DNA of 64,000 bases, from contig JAFCMP010000071.1 of the NCBI GenBank assembly GCA_017506865.1, forward strand, positions 248,001 to 312,000, read 5' to 3'. The notes under the pieces were generated by a model that ran no database searches, was not told the origin of the DNA, and worked only from the letters and a program-made list of their open reading frames with translations. Positions 1 to 10,575 of the stretch are shown here, in pieces. Both the position numbers and the translations under genes were made by a program. Position 1 is the stretch's first letter. The number at the start of each line of letters is the position of its first letter. Source of the stretch: Tribonema minus. Its lineage: Eukaryota > Sar > Xanthophyceae > Tribonematales > Tribonemataceae.

Positions 1-161
1 GTGGCTGTCATGTCGGTATGCAGTGCGGCCACATTTCTGCTCCCCTGCGCTTACAGTCAGGGCTCAACATTGGCTCTGTGCGACCTGTCTTGCATGGCTG
101 GGTACACTTTCTTCAGTCTCATAACTCCAATCACACTGTCGTCACCTGCTTGCACCTTCAG

Positions 162-393
162 GATGAGCCTCCAAAACTATCTAGTGGGCTTGCTGGCAGA
201 CAAAGGGCATTGGCTAGCTGAGCGTGATGTCGGCAGAGTTGAGGTCGGCATGGGATTCAACCGTCGCACCATGAAGGAGATGGTCGCCAAGCAAAGCTTC
301 ATTGCGTTCTTGGACAAGAGGCAGCAGTCACTGCAGCGGGATGATGACAACCTCTTCTCCGCTGTTGGTGGTTTGTTTGGCTGGAAACGGTGA
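162..393 (+). CDS. Terminal exon of an unidentified gene (partial)
   Basis: A good 3' splice site (CACCTTCAG) ends at 161, and an open frame then runs 77 codons to a TGA at 391-393. The frame has normal-looking protein composition (GFNRRTMKEMVAKQSF, then DKRQQSLQRDDDNLFSAV) and ends in GGLFGWKR. I do not recognise the family. The earlier exons lie off the left edge or in 1-160, where the frame stays open but looks intronic (poly-pyrimidine, TCTTGCATGG). It may be a real host gene, because no transposon feature is attached to it. Confidence 0.4.
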
Positions 394-487
394 TGCTGTT
401 GTTGTGTAAGTACATTTGCTGTGCTAGGGCACCAAGTTTTGCCACCCCGATGTGACAAAGTGTTATGCGAGTACAGTTTCTCTTCAT

Positions 488-1013
488 GCCAGATTCCACC
501 ACGGCCATGTATACAGCATCATCACATCTCCTTGCGCATGTATCTTTTTGCTGTTGTCAATTGCAAAAAGCATGTTCGACTTGAAGCGTGGACGGCATGA
601 AGCTGGCGTCAGCAGAAGCATAAACAACAACAGGCAGGCTGTATGTTGTTCTCGAGCGCGAATCTTGATGGCAGGTGTGTGTAGTCATTCCCCATGCTCT
701 GTCAAATACCAGCCTTTGTCCCACATGCGTAACAAACATCTACCAACTGTGCCAGATTCCACCACGGCCATGTATACAGCATCATCACATCTCCTTGCGC
801 ATGTATCTTTTTGCTGTTGTCAATTGCAAAAAACATGTTCGACTTGAAGCGTGGACGGCATGAAGCTGGCGTCAGCAGAAGCATAAACAACAACAGGCAG
901 GCTGTATGTTGTTCTCGAGCGCGAATCTTGATGGCAGGTGTGTGTAGTCATTCCCCATGCTCTGTCAAATACCAGCCTTTGTCCCACATGCGTAACAAAC
1001 ATCTACCAACTGT
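488..1013. repeat. 263-bp tandem duplication, two copies
   Basis: Copy 1 is 488-750 and copy 2 is 751-1013. They are head to tail and differ at almost no position (for example AAAAAGCATG versus AAAAAACATG). The near identity implies a recent duplication. No convincing coding frame runs through it, and the short frames present are simply repeated with it. Confidence 0.95.
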
Positions 1014-2130
1014 GGTTACATTCTGCTCAAGGGCTGCATGGATAAATACCACAGGTGCGAAATTGTTGATTGGTAGACACGCTGACACAGGTGCAATGAC
1101 AGGAACTACAGCATTAGCTCAGGCATACTCTCCTTAGCTGGGGCATACTTTACAGCTGATTGGACTGGCAATCAATCTATTGCTGCCCAAAACTGCACAG
1201 GCCTGCCTGGCCCTGGTTGCTGCTGTGTTGTGTAGCATTGCTGACTTGTGAAAGCAGTGTCGAGGATTGTTGTGATCGGGCTAAACAAGAATCTGGCTTG
1301 GGAGTAAAAGATTGAACTGTAGAACATATCTAGGACCAGTTTCATAGACAGGAGCACCCACATGCCGCGTGATGCGTGAGTACTCAATTTAGGGCAGAGG
1401 CATGCACGTGCCTCAATGCAGTGTGAACCATTATGTGTCCCTTCGGAGCTTGTCGAGCATCAACATGGCAGACATTGAGTAGACAGCATGACCATGAAGC
1501 TCATGGCTGCTTACAATTCTTCCATCGCTTGACAGCTGCCGTAAAAATGCTTTTGTGCATCGAGTCCCATAGGGGTTAATGTCGGTGAAGCAGCCATGTA
1601 CTGAAAATTGGGTGCAGGCACAACCTGCATCATAAAATACTGCTCTGCCAGTAGCGAGATGTGCTGCAGCATTGACAGCATTCTGTGGCCTTGGGCCCAA
1701 GAAGTGTGCTGTCAAGTCATGACAGCGATCCAAGCAAGCTCCGTGGCTGAACAAGAAGAAGTCTTCATTCCATGATTTTGGGTGTTCAGTGATTATTAAA
1801 ACCAGATAGACATGCATGCAGCATTGCTCAGCGCGGCCAGCTGAGCATCCACTCCAGACCAGTCTCAACCTCAACTGGGAGTGTGTGTTGAACATTGCAC
1901 AACCTCAACTTCAACACTTGTCAAACTTCAACTTCAACTTGAAGTCAAACTTCAACTTCAACTGTTGCCACAGTGCTCAACATGCGTTTTTGCACACTTC
2001 AGCCTACTGCTGCCACATACCTCCTGAATGGTGCTCTCTGCCTATATGCACAACCTGCAGCGGTACAAGCAATACGCATGTGCTGTGCCATTACTGGATG
2101 TCCTCACATCACGTGCAAACAATCCACACC
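1014..2130. other. No gene recognised; CAACTT-rich tract
   Basis: No protein family is recognisable. A 154-codon open frame exists on the minus strand (1431-1895), but it has no supporting motif and its 5' part runs into low-complexity DNA. At about 1868-1972 the plus strand carries a run of CAACTTCAACTT-type hexamers interrupted by the reverse complement (CTTGAAGT). The same kind of tract recurs in both LTRs of element L3. Confidence 0.4.
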
Positions 2131-2137
2131 TTAGACG

Positions 2138-3050
2138 ACATCATGTCGCGACATGGTCGTCCACACGACGTGAAGTCTGAAAGGCATGTCACGACATGGT
2201 CGTTCAGAACGACAGGGTTGTCAGATGAAGCAGTCGACATATGTTGCCTGAACGACATGAAGCGTGGCAGGCATGTCACGACATAGTCGTCTAGACGACA
2301 TGAACTCTATCAGCAGTCGCGATCACAGACATGTCTATACAACGACATAGTTGAAGCTAGGAAGTTGAAGCACGATAATGACCGTTATTGCAGCTACATA
2401 TTGCTTGCCACCGACTGCTGCAAAAGTGGTGCTGTGCTATGCCAGCCTCTCACCATTCTTCTCTGTAAAACCGTCATGTTCAACTAGTTCACCGAAAGGC
2501 CACACTGTTACGCCGCATCCTTCAGCTGCTGAATGGGGTTTTGAATCGCTCTGCTGCAAGACGCTTTGAGTGTTGGGGCTTGCATTCACTGCAAGGCACA
2601 TTCGGGGTGTATCTACCTTAGCGTCTTCCTCACGCCGTTGCTGACCCTTTCGGGTTAAGTAATAATATACACCGAGGAGGAGCTTGAGCTTCTACGGCCT
2701 GCATCTCTGCTGCAGGATGCAGCAGAGATCAGAGCCTGTGTCAGTGTCGTCCGCCGCTTTGACGAGTCTCGCTGATTGCGGCAGCGTCACCGCAGAATCG
2801 CTGTGTGCACTGCTGTGCACACACGACATGTTTACGACATACGCGACATGACATGAAGTGCAGCAACCTTGCGTCGATCTGGTCGTGTAGGACGACATGA
2901 AGTAAGCGAGCCGTGCGCAACACCGTCGTCTGAGACGACATGAGCCTAGCAAACGGTGCGCGACACCGTCGCGACTGACTTCTGGCTGCACCGTCGCGAC
3001 ATGTCGTCGCGACTATGTCGTGAATGCATCATGTCGTCTGAGGTGTGAAA
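2138..3050. repeat. Clusters of ACGACATG / CATGTCGT motif
   Basis: Two clusters, about 2138-2350 and 2818-3050, carry many copies of ACGACATG and its complement in both orientations. They include short palindromes such as CATGTCGCGACATG and TGTCGCGACA. The spacing is irregular, so this is not a simple tandem array. A diverged copy of 3006-3050 recurs at about 37423-37465 in an intron of the ATPase gene, so it is a dispersed repeat. No gene is recognised here. Confidence 0.6.
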
Positions 3051-5296
3051 CAATCCGTTACACCTAATACCTTGCTGCAAAATAGAAGCAGAAAACGCAT
3101 ACAGCACAATGGCCGGTGCCAACGCACTGCACTCGTGCAAACGCACAAACAACCCCCCCCCCCCCCCCTTTTGTCCTAGGCTGGGGTGGCAGCCCAGTTG
3201 TGTAGTCCGCACCACGCTAAGGGTTGCGACCAACCTCTTTATACCCCTAAACCCGGGTCTCGCTCCAGACGCTGAGCAACCAGCAGCCAGAGAATCCAGG
3301 CGCTAACTGCATGATGACGACATCCTCCTACACCTGGCCGCGTGGAACAGGTGTGTGGCCAGACATTGCTAAACTACACCATGTGCCCTCTTATACATTT
3401 GAAAAACCCGCTTGAAGCCCATAGCGACTACGGGTAAGCAGTCTACGGCACTCTCGTATCGTGTAACGACCATTTCCTCCGCCAGACGCCGTGCCGCCTG
3501 TACTAACGTGAGCCCTGACATCCGATTGCCCCTACCACCGAGCCAAATAGCCGGTGAAAACAACAGTATGCTCCTGCTACCCGCGTATGTATTTGGAATC
3601 GGCCCAACAATATCTGCCCCCCATAACAGAGACGGGCTCCGAGTCGTTTCCTCCCCGCCAAGACCACGCTCCGGCACATGCGACACCGTATCTCAAGTGT
3701 TATCTCTTGCTCTAGCGTCAAGCAACCTCGCCGGACTTGCGGTCAAAACAACAACTGTTGTACGCCAACGGCTCCTACAAGTGTCTGAGGCACAACCACC
3801 CCTCGACACCTCAGGCTGTCCCCCTCCGGCACCGCCTTCTCTCCTTGAGAGCAACTCTCTCCTCGGGCACTCCGCCAAGTCCTGCCTGTTCAGGCTGCAC
3901 GCTGCCCCGCTGCAGTGTGAGCAAGTTCGCAGTGAGCCGCCACCTGCGCACGTGAGCCCGATTGCTGGACACCACAGCCTCCTCAGTGGCGACTGTCGTC
4001 TGAGCTCTAGCCCTCGATACGTACACCTGTGTGCACGTACACCTGTGTGCGCAACATTGCTCTCCGTGGCACTGCTTGTACTGCAATACTGCCGCCGACT
4101 TCCCCTGTCGCCAGTTTCCCCTATCGCGTTAGGCTCCTTGTCTTCGAAGCCACGCGCCACCACATCACCATGCTCCTTCTGCCGCATAACTGCGGTGTGC
4201 GCCATCGGCCGTACATCGTTCTCCCCGCCGCGTGGCACAACCACATCGTGCGTCCTGACCTTCGTAACACAGCACAGCATAGCTGTATGCCTTGCCTCCG
4301 CTGTTGCATATTGGGACACAGCCGCCAACAGTGGGCGCCTTGTCCTCGCCGCTTGTATGCCCCGCATATCTGCCATTGTTGCGCGCGGCTTCCTCTGCGG
4401 GGTCAATGCTGCATGTCGTTGTTGCTGAACGCCCTGCCATTGGACTATGCTGCCGCTTAGGGTTAGGGTTAGGGTTAGGGTTAGGGTTAGGGTTAGCCGT
4501 GTGACACGCGTGGCTTGACTCGTCGGTGAGCATCACATCATAGCTGTACGCCTTACCTCCACTCCACTGCTGCATACGACGCAGCTGCCGGCAGGGTGTG
4601 CGTCACTCTCGCCGCTTGTATGCGCCATACAGCTTTTGTTGTTGCGTGCTGCTTCCGCTCCAGCATCAATGCCGCATGCCGTCATTGAGCAATCTGTACG
4701 CCTTGCCATTGAACTACGCTGCGCGACTAGTGCTGCGCATCGTGTAGACGCCGTGATCCCAGCTCTTGCAGTGCCTTGCTGTACGTGCACCATTTCCTTG
4801 CGTCGCACAGCCTCCGCCAACCGGCATGCGCCAGCTGTAGTCGCCACTGCCGCGAGCTGGAGTGCACCATGTTGCACTCAACTGCCGAAGGGCTCCCAGC
4901 GATTGAGCGTTGCCTGCTGCTGGTGCTGATGGACACTTCTGTGCCACCTTTCTGCTGTGCACAAGTCCAGGAGAAGCCGTGGCAATGACTAGGCTACTGA
5001 CTGCCGTGATAGGATCATAGCTGTTGAGCGCTGCCATCAAGGGTGCTGAGACGCCACAGATGCCTCCAACTTCTCCACATGATGCAGAGCCTGCACTGCT
5101 GTGGCATGATGCAGCTCCTGTCCCTGTGTTGCTGCTGGTGCTGCTGAGCAACGTGACAGTTGTGCATTCCGTGCAGTGTTGAACTGTCAGACACAATAAG
5201 GGCAGCTGCACCTCGCTGTTGAGTCCTGCATAAGAGAGGCTGTCGCTGACGTGCGTTGCAGGCGGTTTCGAAGAGACGCCCATGACAGCAGGGACT
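3051..5296. other. No gene recognised; degenerate repeats
   Basis: A 17-base C run lies near 3153-3169. Long open frames on both strands between 3400 and 4430 overlap each other, lack motifs and are rich in Ser, Pro, Cys and Arg, so I do not call them genes. The stretches just before and just after the telomere-like array (about 4270-4456 and 4530-4740) resemble each other: both contain the order GTACGCCTT, GCCGCTTGTATG, TGCGCGCGGCTTCC-like and CTTGCCATTG. They look like diverged copies of one repeat. Confidence 0.4.
4457..4496 (+). repeat. Interstitial telomere-like (TTAGGG) array
   Basis: Six perfect TTAGGG units plus TTAG form a 40-bp array. Shorter telomere-like pieces lie at about 5449-5462, 5568-5582, 13172-13186 and 24304-24316. 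TTAGGG is the vertebrate-type unit. Among green algae it is known from some chlamydomonadalean lineages, while many others use TTTAGGG or TTTTAGGG. Confidence 0.9.
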
Positions 5297-6422
5297 TGTG
5301 GCAGCGATGCATGCAGAGGTGCCAGTGCGGCAGCACTTGTGTAGTGGTTGATGAGAAGTGCACAACTCTGCATGCATTTGAAGTTGCAAGTTCAACTTTA
5401 AGTTGAGGTTGATGTTCAACTTGAAGTTGAAGTAGGGTTGCTCGCATGTAGGGCTAGGGTTAGCGTCATGCGCTGAGCAATGCTGCGCTGCTTGCAACTG
5501 TTAAGAGGCCGGTACCCTAATTCCGGGGTTTCTCACGACCAAAGGGGGTCGCTTTCATGTCGGCGCTAACCCTAACCCTAGGCATGTTGGTTTCTATGGC
5601 GCTGACGCGCGCTGTACTCCACAGCAGGAGGCAGCGAGACGTGTCTCAGTCGCCTTAGATACATGCGTTCTTGCCTACCGAGCGCTCCTCCCCAACGTGG
5701 GTGCTAGCGGCTAAGGCCCACTTTTCAGATTGAGACCTCTCGGGTTCGACAGCAGCGTAATGCACACCACTCCTGCTAGAGGCGGTGCGCTGCGTTGCTA
5801 ACGCTATGGTGCCGACAAAATACATTAATGCTAGCTACTGCCTGGCCCTGCGTCGCCGCTGTGCCTTACAGCGCGCGCCATGATCATTTTTGCAACAAAA
5901 CTAAAATAAGTTGCGCACGCTGGATTCCTATCAACTTCACTGCATCAGCACGGTTTGCGGCACGGATAGGCGCGTTGGATAGCCCGTAGTGCGTTCCATA
6001 AGACTACGTATGGGTTTGGCCTGAAGCCATCGCCATCGTGGTGCTCGCTTAGGAAGAACTGATTTTTGATTTCTGTTTTTGACCCGTTCGTGAGGTGGTG
6101 AGCTCTTTGGCCCGAACGGATACGTAGCATTGTAGCCCTTGGTGCATAAATGAGTTCTTGTTAAGCAACCTATAGCTAACTCATCAGCTGTGATGAGTTG
6201 ATAACTTTGGCGCAAATCAATAGCATTTGGTTTAAAAGTGCGCGCGCGCGCTCGCGGGAGCCGGCGAATCAAACCCCGGAATTAGGGCACCGGCCTCTTG
6301 ATAAAATCACTGGACACCTTGAATCAAGCTGGAAGCTTACCTCTCATGGATCTGGTCGCTGTATATATGGCAAACGCTGTGGAATGAGTAGTTGGTAGAC
6401 AAATCAAGGCCGTAAGGCCACA
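5297..6422 (+). repeat. 5' LTR of L3 (with nested insertion)
   Basis: It aligns to 13023-13353 from TGTGGCAGCG/TGTAGCAGCG to CAAGGCCG..AGGCCACA once 5505-6297 is removed. It includes a tract alternating AAGTTGAA and TTCAACTT, and a degenerate GGGTTAGGG-like piece. Confidence 0.85.
5505..6297. mobile_element. 793-bp non-autonomous DNA transposon
   Basis: Terminal inverted repeats of about 30 bp start GAGGCCGGTACCCTAATTCC and match the complement of the right end with one or two differences. They are flanked by TTAA on the left (5501-5504) and TTGA on the right (6298-6301). The 3' LTR of L3 supplies the empty site: at about 13227 the same flanks meet with only GTGA between CAACTG-like and TAAAATCAC. 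The 4-bp TT(A/G)A target recalls piggyBac, but no transposase is present and the superfamily is an inference. Confidence 0.85.
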
Positions 6423-7530
6423 TCTGGTGACCGGAGTGCTCGAGCCGACACCTTCGCCTTTTCGAGCCAGCGAACGGAGAGCTCTGGACTGCTGTACCGG
6501 CAAGTGCCGCGAGCGGACCATCTCCCTGTCAACTTAGAGCGGGCTGCCTTCAGCGCCAGCCCTCTCTCCGTCTCTTAGTTGGCGCTTACGTGTATACGGG
6601 GCGCTCGCAGCTGATCTATCGGGCCGGGAAACCGAGCAGTAACTGATAGAGCTGATTTTCAGCAGGACTTTGGCGGCATATCGGAGTGCAACGACGTCAA
6701 CTGGCCACCAGTTGTCGCGTCACGGTTGCGTCCGAGGCCTGTGCTGGATTAGTGTCTACCACGGTCCGGCGGGCTCTGCGTGCGGGAAGAAGGCGACTTC
6801 AACTTGCGCGTGAAGTCCGTCATTTGCAGGGGCATGAGTGTCTACCACCGCGAGGGCCTGCAGTGAGAATCTTGGGGTTATCAGGGGGGATATTGCTGCT
6901 GGAGGGGTAGCTGGAGCGATCAGCTCGGAATATGCTTGGCGTGGCGTGCGCTGAGCTCGTCGGCGTTGTCGGATTGATTTTTTTTCCTTAGCGTGGGTGG
7001 CGCGCTCTGGCGATTGGCGGGAGATTTGCGGCTGAAATTGGGTGAGTGGCTTGCGCTGCTGCCCAGTAGTCGTTTTGTCACGCTGGCGCTTGCTTGCAGG
7101 CTGTCCATTCTGTGCCCTCTTGCGAGTGCTGCTGCCGTGCTTTTTGAGGCTCGCGTATTGCGTCGTTCATCGCGCAACTTGCGGCTTGGCGGCAGTCTGG
7201 CGGCGTATGCAGTGTCAGTGACCCTATCAACAATTTACTGGCACGCTACATCCACCGGAGGGTCGTGTTTTGAAGGACTTCGGGCGCAGTCCTCGGCGTT
7301 TGCTGAATACGCGTTTTGTCGGAAGGGGTCGCCTGTATCTCCTGCACTATCCTGTTTTGAATGGGTGCTGGTAATTGACAGTTGATTGACATCCTCTTGG
7401 CTCGCTGTGCAACCCTTCATCGCCTGCTTGGCGCTGGGGGGGGGGGGGGGGGGGGCTGCACAGCTCTCAGTTTCGTGCAGCACAGATAGGGTGTGATAGC
7501 AATCAGGAATTTTTCCTGGCAGCTGACGGC

Positions 7531-10500
7531 ATGGATTCGCGTCAGCTTGGGGCAAAGCACACTCTGCGCAGCTTTCGGGGAGCTGCCTCAAATCTTTGGG
7601 ATGTTTCATCAGGCCTGGAGGCAGCGGCGACTTCGCTGCCGCAGCAGTCTGGTGTATCGGCGAGAGGTGCGTCAAGGGTGCCATCGGGCACAACAAACTC
7701 AGCCGCGACGACCGATATGAGATTGCTTCCACACGATCAGCCTGTCTCGCGTCGTCTTGTTCTACAGCCGTGGTCGCAAGGCGCGGCACTGGCTGGCCAG
7801 CATCCTTCAACTCGTCAGCAGCTAGCAGGCATGCGCGCCGGCACGCCGTTCATGCGGCCCGGCAGGTTCCCTACTGACTTGCCAGACTTTCGGGCATACG
7901 GCACTGGCTGCTTGGTGGGTGGCACCATGGTGGCGACGTCAGAAGCACGCAACGAGGCGTCCGGCGAGGTTTTTGAGCTGGGCGTCGCGGAAAGCACAGT
8001 GATCGGGGATTATACCGGCCTTGAACTTGTCGTATGGACAGTTCGCGACTGTCATGACGATGGTCGAATAACATTGACGCGGGGTGGTGGCAGTACTGCC
8101 CAGGGACGCCTACGGCCAGACCGTCAGCTGGAGGCTGTTGAGGTGGATATCAGCTTTCATCAGGGGCTCCTTGCGCCATTCTCCCCACAGCTTGGCGAGC
8201 TCGCGCTCATGTACTCGCGCAGCTCTGACGGCGAAAAACCGACGCCGCGCATTGTACAAGTCATTGACTACGGAGAGTCGGCGTCTCAACCGCTTCTGCA
8301 CGCCGACGACCACGTGTCTGTGTGGAATCCTCTTGGTCACAATGGCCGTGATAGTGAGTATGGGGTGAGCGCATGGCGTTTAGCACCGCTTCGACTGCCT
8401 GCAAGGACCCGTGTCATTGCGCTTATTCCCGCAAATGGGCCTGATGGCGGTGGCCCACTGATGGCCGTAGTGGCCATGTTGGCAACGTGGTGTGATGCGC
8501 AGCTGCACTTATCCGAGTCGCGCACAGGTGCCTTCAGAATGCATGTTCGCCCCATCTTCAACGGACAGCCCTCGGCTCACGTGGTGTCGGTGAAGTGGAC
8601 ACACGTGCGTCTGATCGACATGGCGGTCACCACCTACTGCTCCCTGCCACCAATGGAGACAAGCAGGCCCGCCTACGCCGTCAACCCTCGCGACCTGCGA
8701 TCATGGGCACAGCCGCTCGTGTACTTCTGCACAGATGACAGCATGCACTCGTACCCGCAGGCTGTGCGACCACCGCGCAGCTGCTCCTCCAAGCTTGCCT
8801 TTAGTAAGCGTTCGTCGAACGCGTCAAAGCTCGCCTGCGGCAACGGGGGCTCTGCAGACCTGTGCGGCGATGGAACCGCTCTTGTGGCGGGATTACCGTT
8901 CAGCCGACGTGGTGTTCGTGTCACAACAGTCAGGGACAGCTCCTCTACTTCTAGCGCGGTGACGCACGCGGGAGCGCGGGGCAAAAAGGGGGTCTTGACA
9001 GCATTGGACGGCACAAGTGTCTCCACAGATCCGCGCACCGCATCATGCAGCCCCAGCAGCAGCAGCTGCCACAGCACGACACGGCTCAGCGGCGATGGCA
9101 GCGCCTCTGTGCCGCACGACTCAGCTGGCACTGGCACTGGCGATGGCGATTCAACAGTGCTCAACGGCGGTGATGGCGTTGCTGAGCAGTGCAGCACATC
9201 GTGCAACAACATCCGCAAAGCATCAGTGCTCGGCAGCGATGGCAGCGCCTGCGTGCGGCACGAGTCAGCTGGCACTGGTGATGGCGTTCCAATGGTGCTC
9301 AACTGCGTGCGGCACGAGTCAGCTGGCACTGGCGATGGCGATTCAACAGTGCTCAACGGCAGTGACGGCGTTGCTGAGCAGTGCAGCACATCGTGCAACA
9401 ATATCTGCGAAGCATCGGTGCTCAGTAGCGATGGCAGCACCTGCGCGCGGCACGAGTCAGCTGGCACTGGCGATGGGGATCCAGCAGTGCTCAGCGGCGG
9501 TGATGGCGTTGCTGAGCAGTGCAGCGCATCGTGCAACAACATCTGCGAAACAGCAGCGCTCAGCAGTGATGGCAGCACATCTGTGCCGCGCAGCCTGGAA
9601 GGCAGCGATGTTGACCTCGCACCAGCGCCCTGCGACGGGATGCCTGCAGCCACCATGCACTCTGTCTGCAGTGAGGATGTTTGTGCTGCCTTGGCAGCCA
9701 GCGCGGACATTTGCTCTGTGCTCTCAAATCCAACAGGCGACAGTGGCGCAGGCACTGTGACACGACCTAGTGTCAATGGTAACGGTGTCGGTGGCGGTTC
9801 TGCTGGGATCAGCATCGATACGGCGAGCCCAGTTGCAACAGCGGCGTCGGATCCCAACAGCAGCAGACCTGATGAGGAGGACAGCCCTGCAGTGCTCAAC
9901 AGCAGTAGCGAAACCCATGCTGCGCCTACGGCACTGAGCGTGGTCAACCCCACATGCCTCAGCAACAATGGTGATGCTGGGAAGCAGCAGGCTGAAGCTG
10001 GAAGTGGCCAGGACATGGCACCTGGCGACCACGGCTCTGGCACCACACTCAATGCTGCAACGGAGCCATCGGCAGCTGGTGCGCCTCCACGTACTTCAGT
10101 CGCAAAGGCGCCCTCTGCTCGTAGCAGTGATGCCAGACACCCTAGCAGGCAGTGTACTCATTGTGTGATGCTCGGACATTTGGTGGCCCGCTGCTGGAAG
10201 CTGCATCCCCAGTCGAGACGCAATTCGTCACCTATACAGGCGGCGTCAACAGCAATAGCGTCCCGAGAGCAGTCTACAGCGGCTCAGACTCCCACGAAGC
10301 GTCGCGGTGGCGACAACACACACCGTCATACTGGTGCGCGTCTACGTGCTACAGCTGGCTCGAAGAGTTCAGCAGGTGCCAGCAATCATACAGCCAGCAA
10401 GGAGGAGCGTGCTTTGCGCAAGCATGTTGCGCGGCTCAAACAGGATGCTGCTGCCTTGCGCGAACGCTTGGCGGGATTGGAGAGCCGGGGGAAGAAGTCC

Positions 10501-10575
10501 GCTGTTGCTGCAGATGCACATGCGGCATCCTGCTGCAGTGGGCAGCAGTCAACAGCCTTCCGCGCTGCGCTTTAA
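7531..10575 (+). CDS. Gag-like protein of LTR element L3
   Basis: An ATG-initiated frame of 1014 codons. Residues 1-430 are of mixed composition and unrecognised. Residues about 515-690 are an in-frame tandem repeat of roughly 45-50 residues (repeated HESAGTGDGD and DGVAEQCSTSCNNI blocks, nucleotides about 9090-9600). A CCHC zinc knuckle, C-X2-C-X4-H-X4-C, is encoded at 10153-10194. A short charged helix (EERALRKHVARLKQDAAALR) lies near the C terminus. A zinc knuckle between LTRs points to a nucleocapsid role: binding element RNA in cytoplasmic particles. The frame ends in TAA at 10573-10575, but the same frame continues openly for another 200 codons. Gag identity rests on knuckle and context, since the capsid part is not recognisable by eye. 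Confidence 0.6.
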   Translation: MDSRQLGAKHTLRSFRGAASNLWDVSSGLEAAATSLPQQSGVSARGASRVPSGTTNSAATTDMRLLPHDQPVSRRLVLQPWSQGAALAGQHPSTRQQLAGMRAGTPFMRPGRFPTDLPDFRAYGTGCLVGGTMVATSEARNEASGEVFELGVAESTVIGDYTGLELVVWTVRDCHDDGRITLTRGGGSTAQGRLRPDRQLEAVEVDISFHQGLLAPFSPQLGELALMYSRSSDGEKPTPRIVQVIDYGESASQPLLHADDHVSVWNPLGHNGRDSEYGVSAWRLAPLRLPARTRVIALIPANGPDGGGPLMAVVAMLATWCDAQLHLSESRTGAFRMHVRPIFNGQPSAHVVSVKWTHVRLIDMAVTTYCSLPPMETSRPAYAVNPRDLRSWAQPLVYFCTDDSMHSYPQAVRPPRSCSSKLAFSKRSSNASKLACGNGGSADLCGDGTALVAGLPFSRRGVRVTTVRDSSSTSSAVTHAGARGKKGVLTALDGTSVSTDPRTASCSPSSSSCHSTTRLSGDGSASVPHDSAGTGTGDGDSTVLNGGDGVAEQCSTSCNNIRKASVLGSDGSACVRHESAGTGDGVPMVLNCVRHESAGTGDGDSTVLNGSDGVAEQCSTSCNNICEASVLSSDGSTCARHESAGTGDGDPAVLSGGDGVAEQCSASCNNICETAALSSDGSTSVPRSLEGSDVDLAPAPCDGMPAATMHSVCSEDVCAALAASADICSVLSNPTGDSGAGTVTRPSVNGNGVGGGSAGISIDTASPVATAASDPNSSRPDEEDSPAVLNSSSETHAAPTALSVVNPTCLSNNGDAGKQQAEAGSGQDMAPGDHGSGTTLNAATEPSAAGAPPRTSVAKAPSARSSDARHPSRQCTHCVMLGHLVARCWKLHPQSRRNSSPIQAASTAIASREQSTAAQTPTKRRGGDNTHRHTGARLRATAGSKSSAGASNHTASKEERALRKHVARLKQDAAALRERLAGLESRGKKSAVAADAHAASCCSGQQSTAFRAAL

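Noticed and set aside
1431..1895. 154-codon minus-strand open frame.
   Set aside because: No recognisable motif, no supporting splice sites, and its N-terminal part is encoded by a CAACTT low-complexity tract.
3412..4428. Overlapping open frames of 338 (+) and 237 (-) codons.
   Set aside because: No motif, mutual overlap, composition typical of GC-rich non-coding DNA, and repeated segments within.
5655..5722. Possible tRNA: GCCTTAG and CTAAGGC form a 7-bp stem about 66 nt apart inside the 793-bp transposon.
   Set aside because: No TTCGA loop with a paired arm and no recognisable anticodon arm in between.
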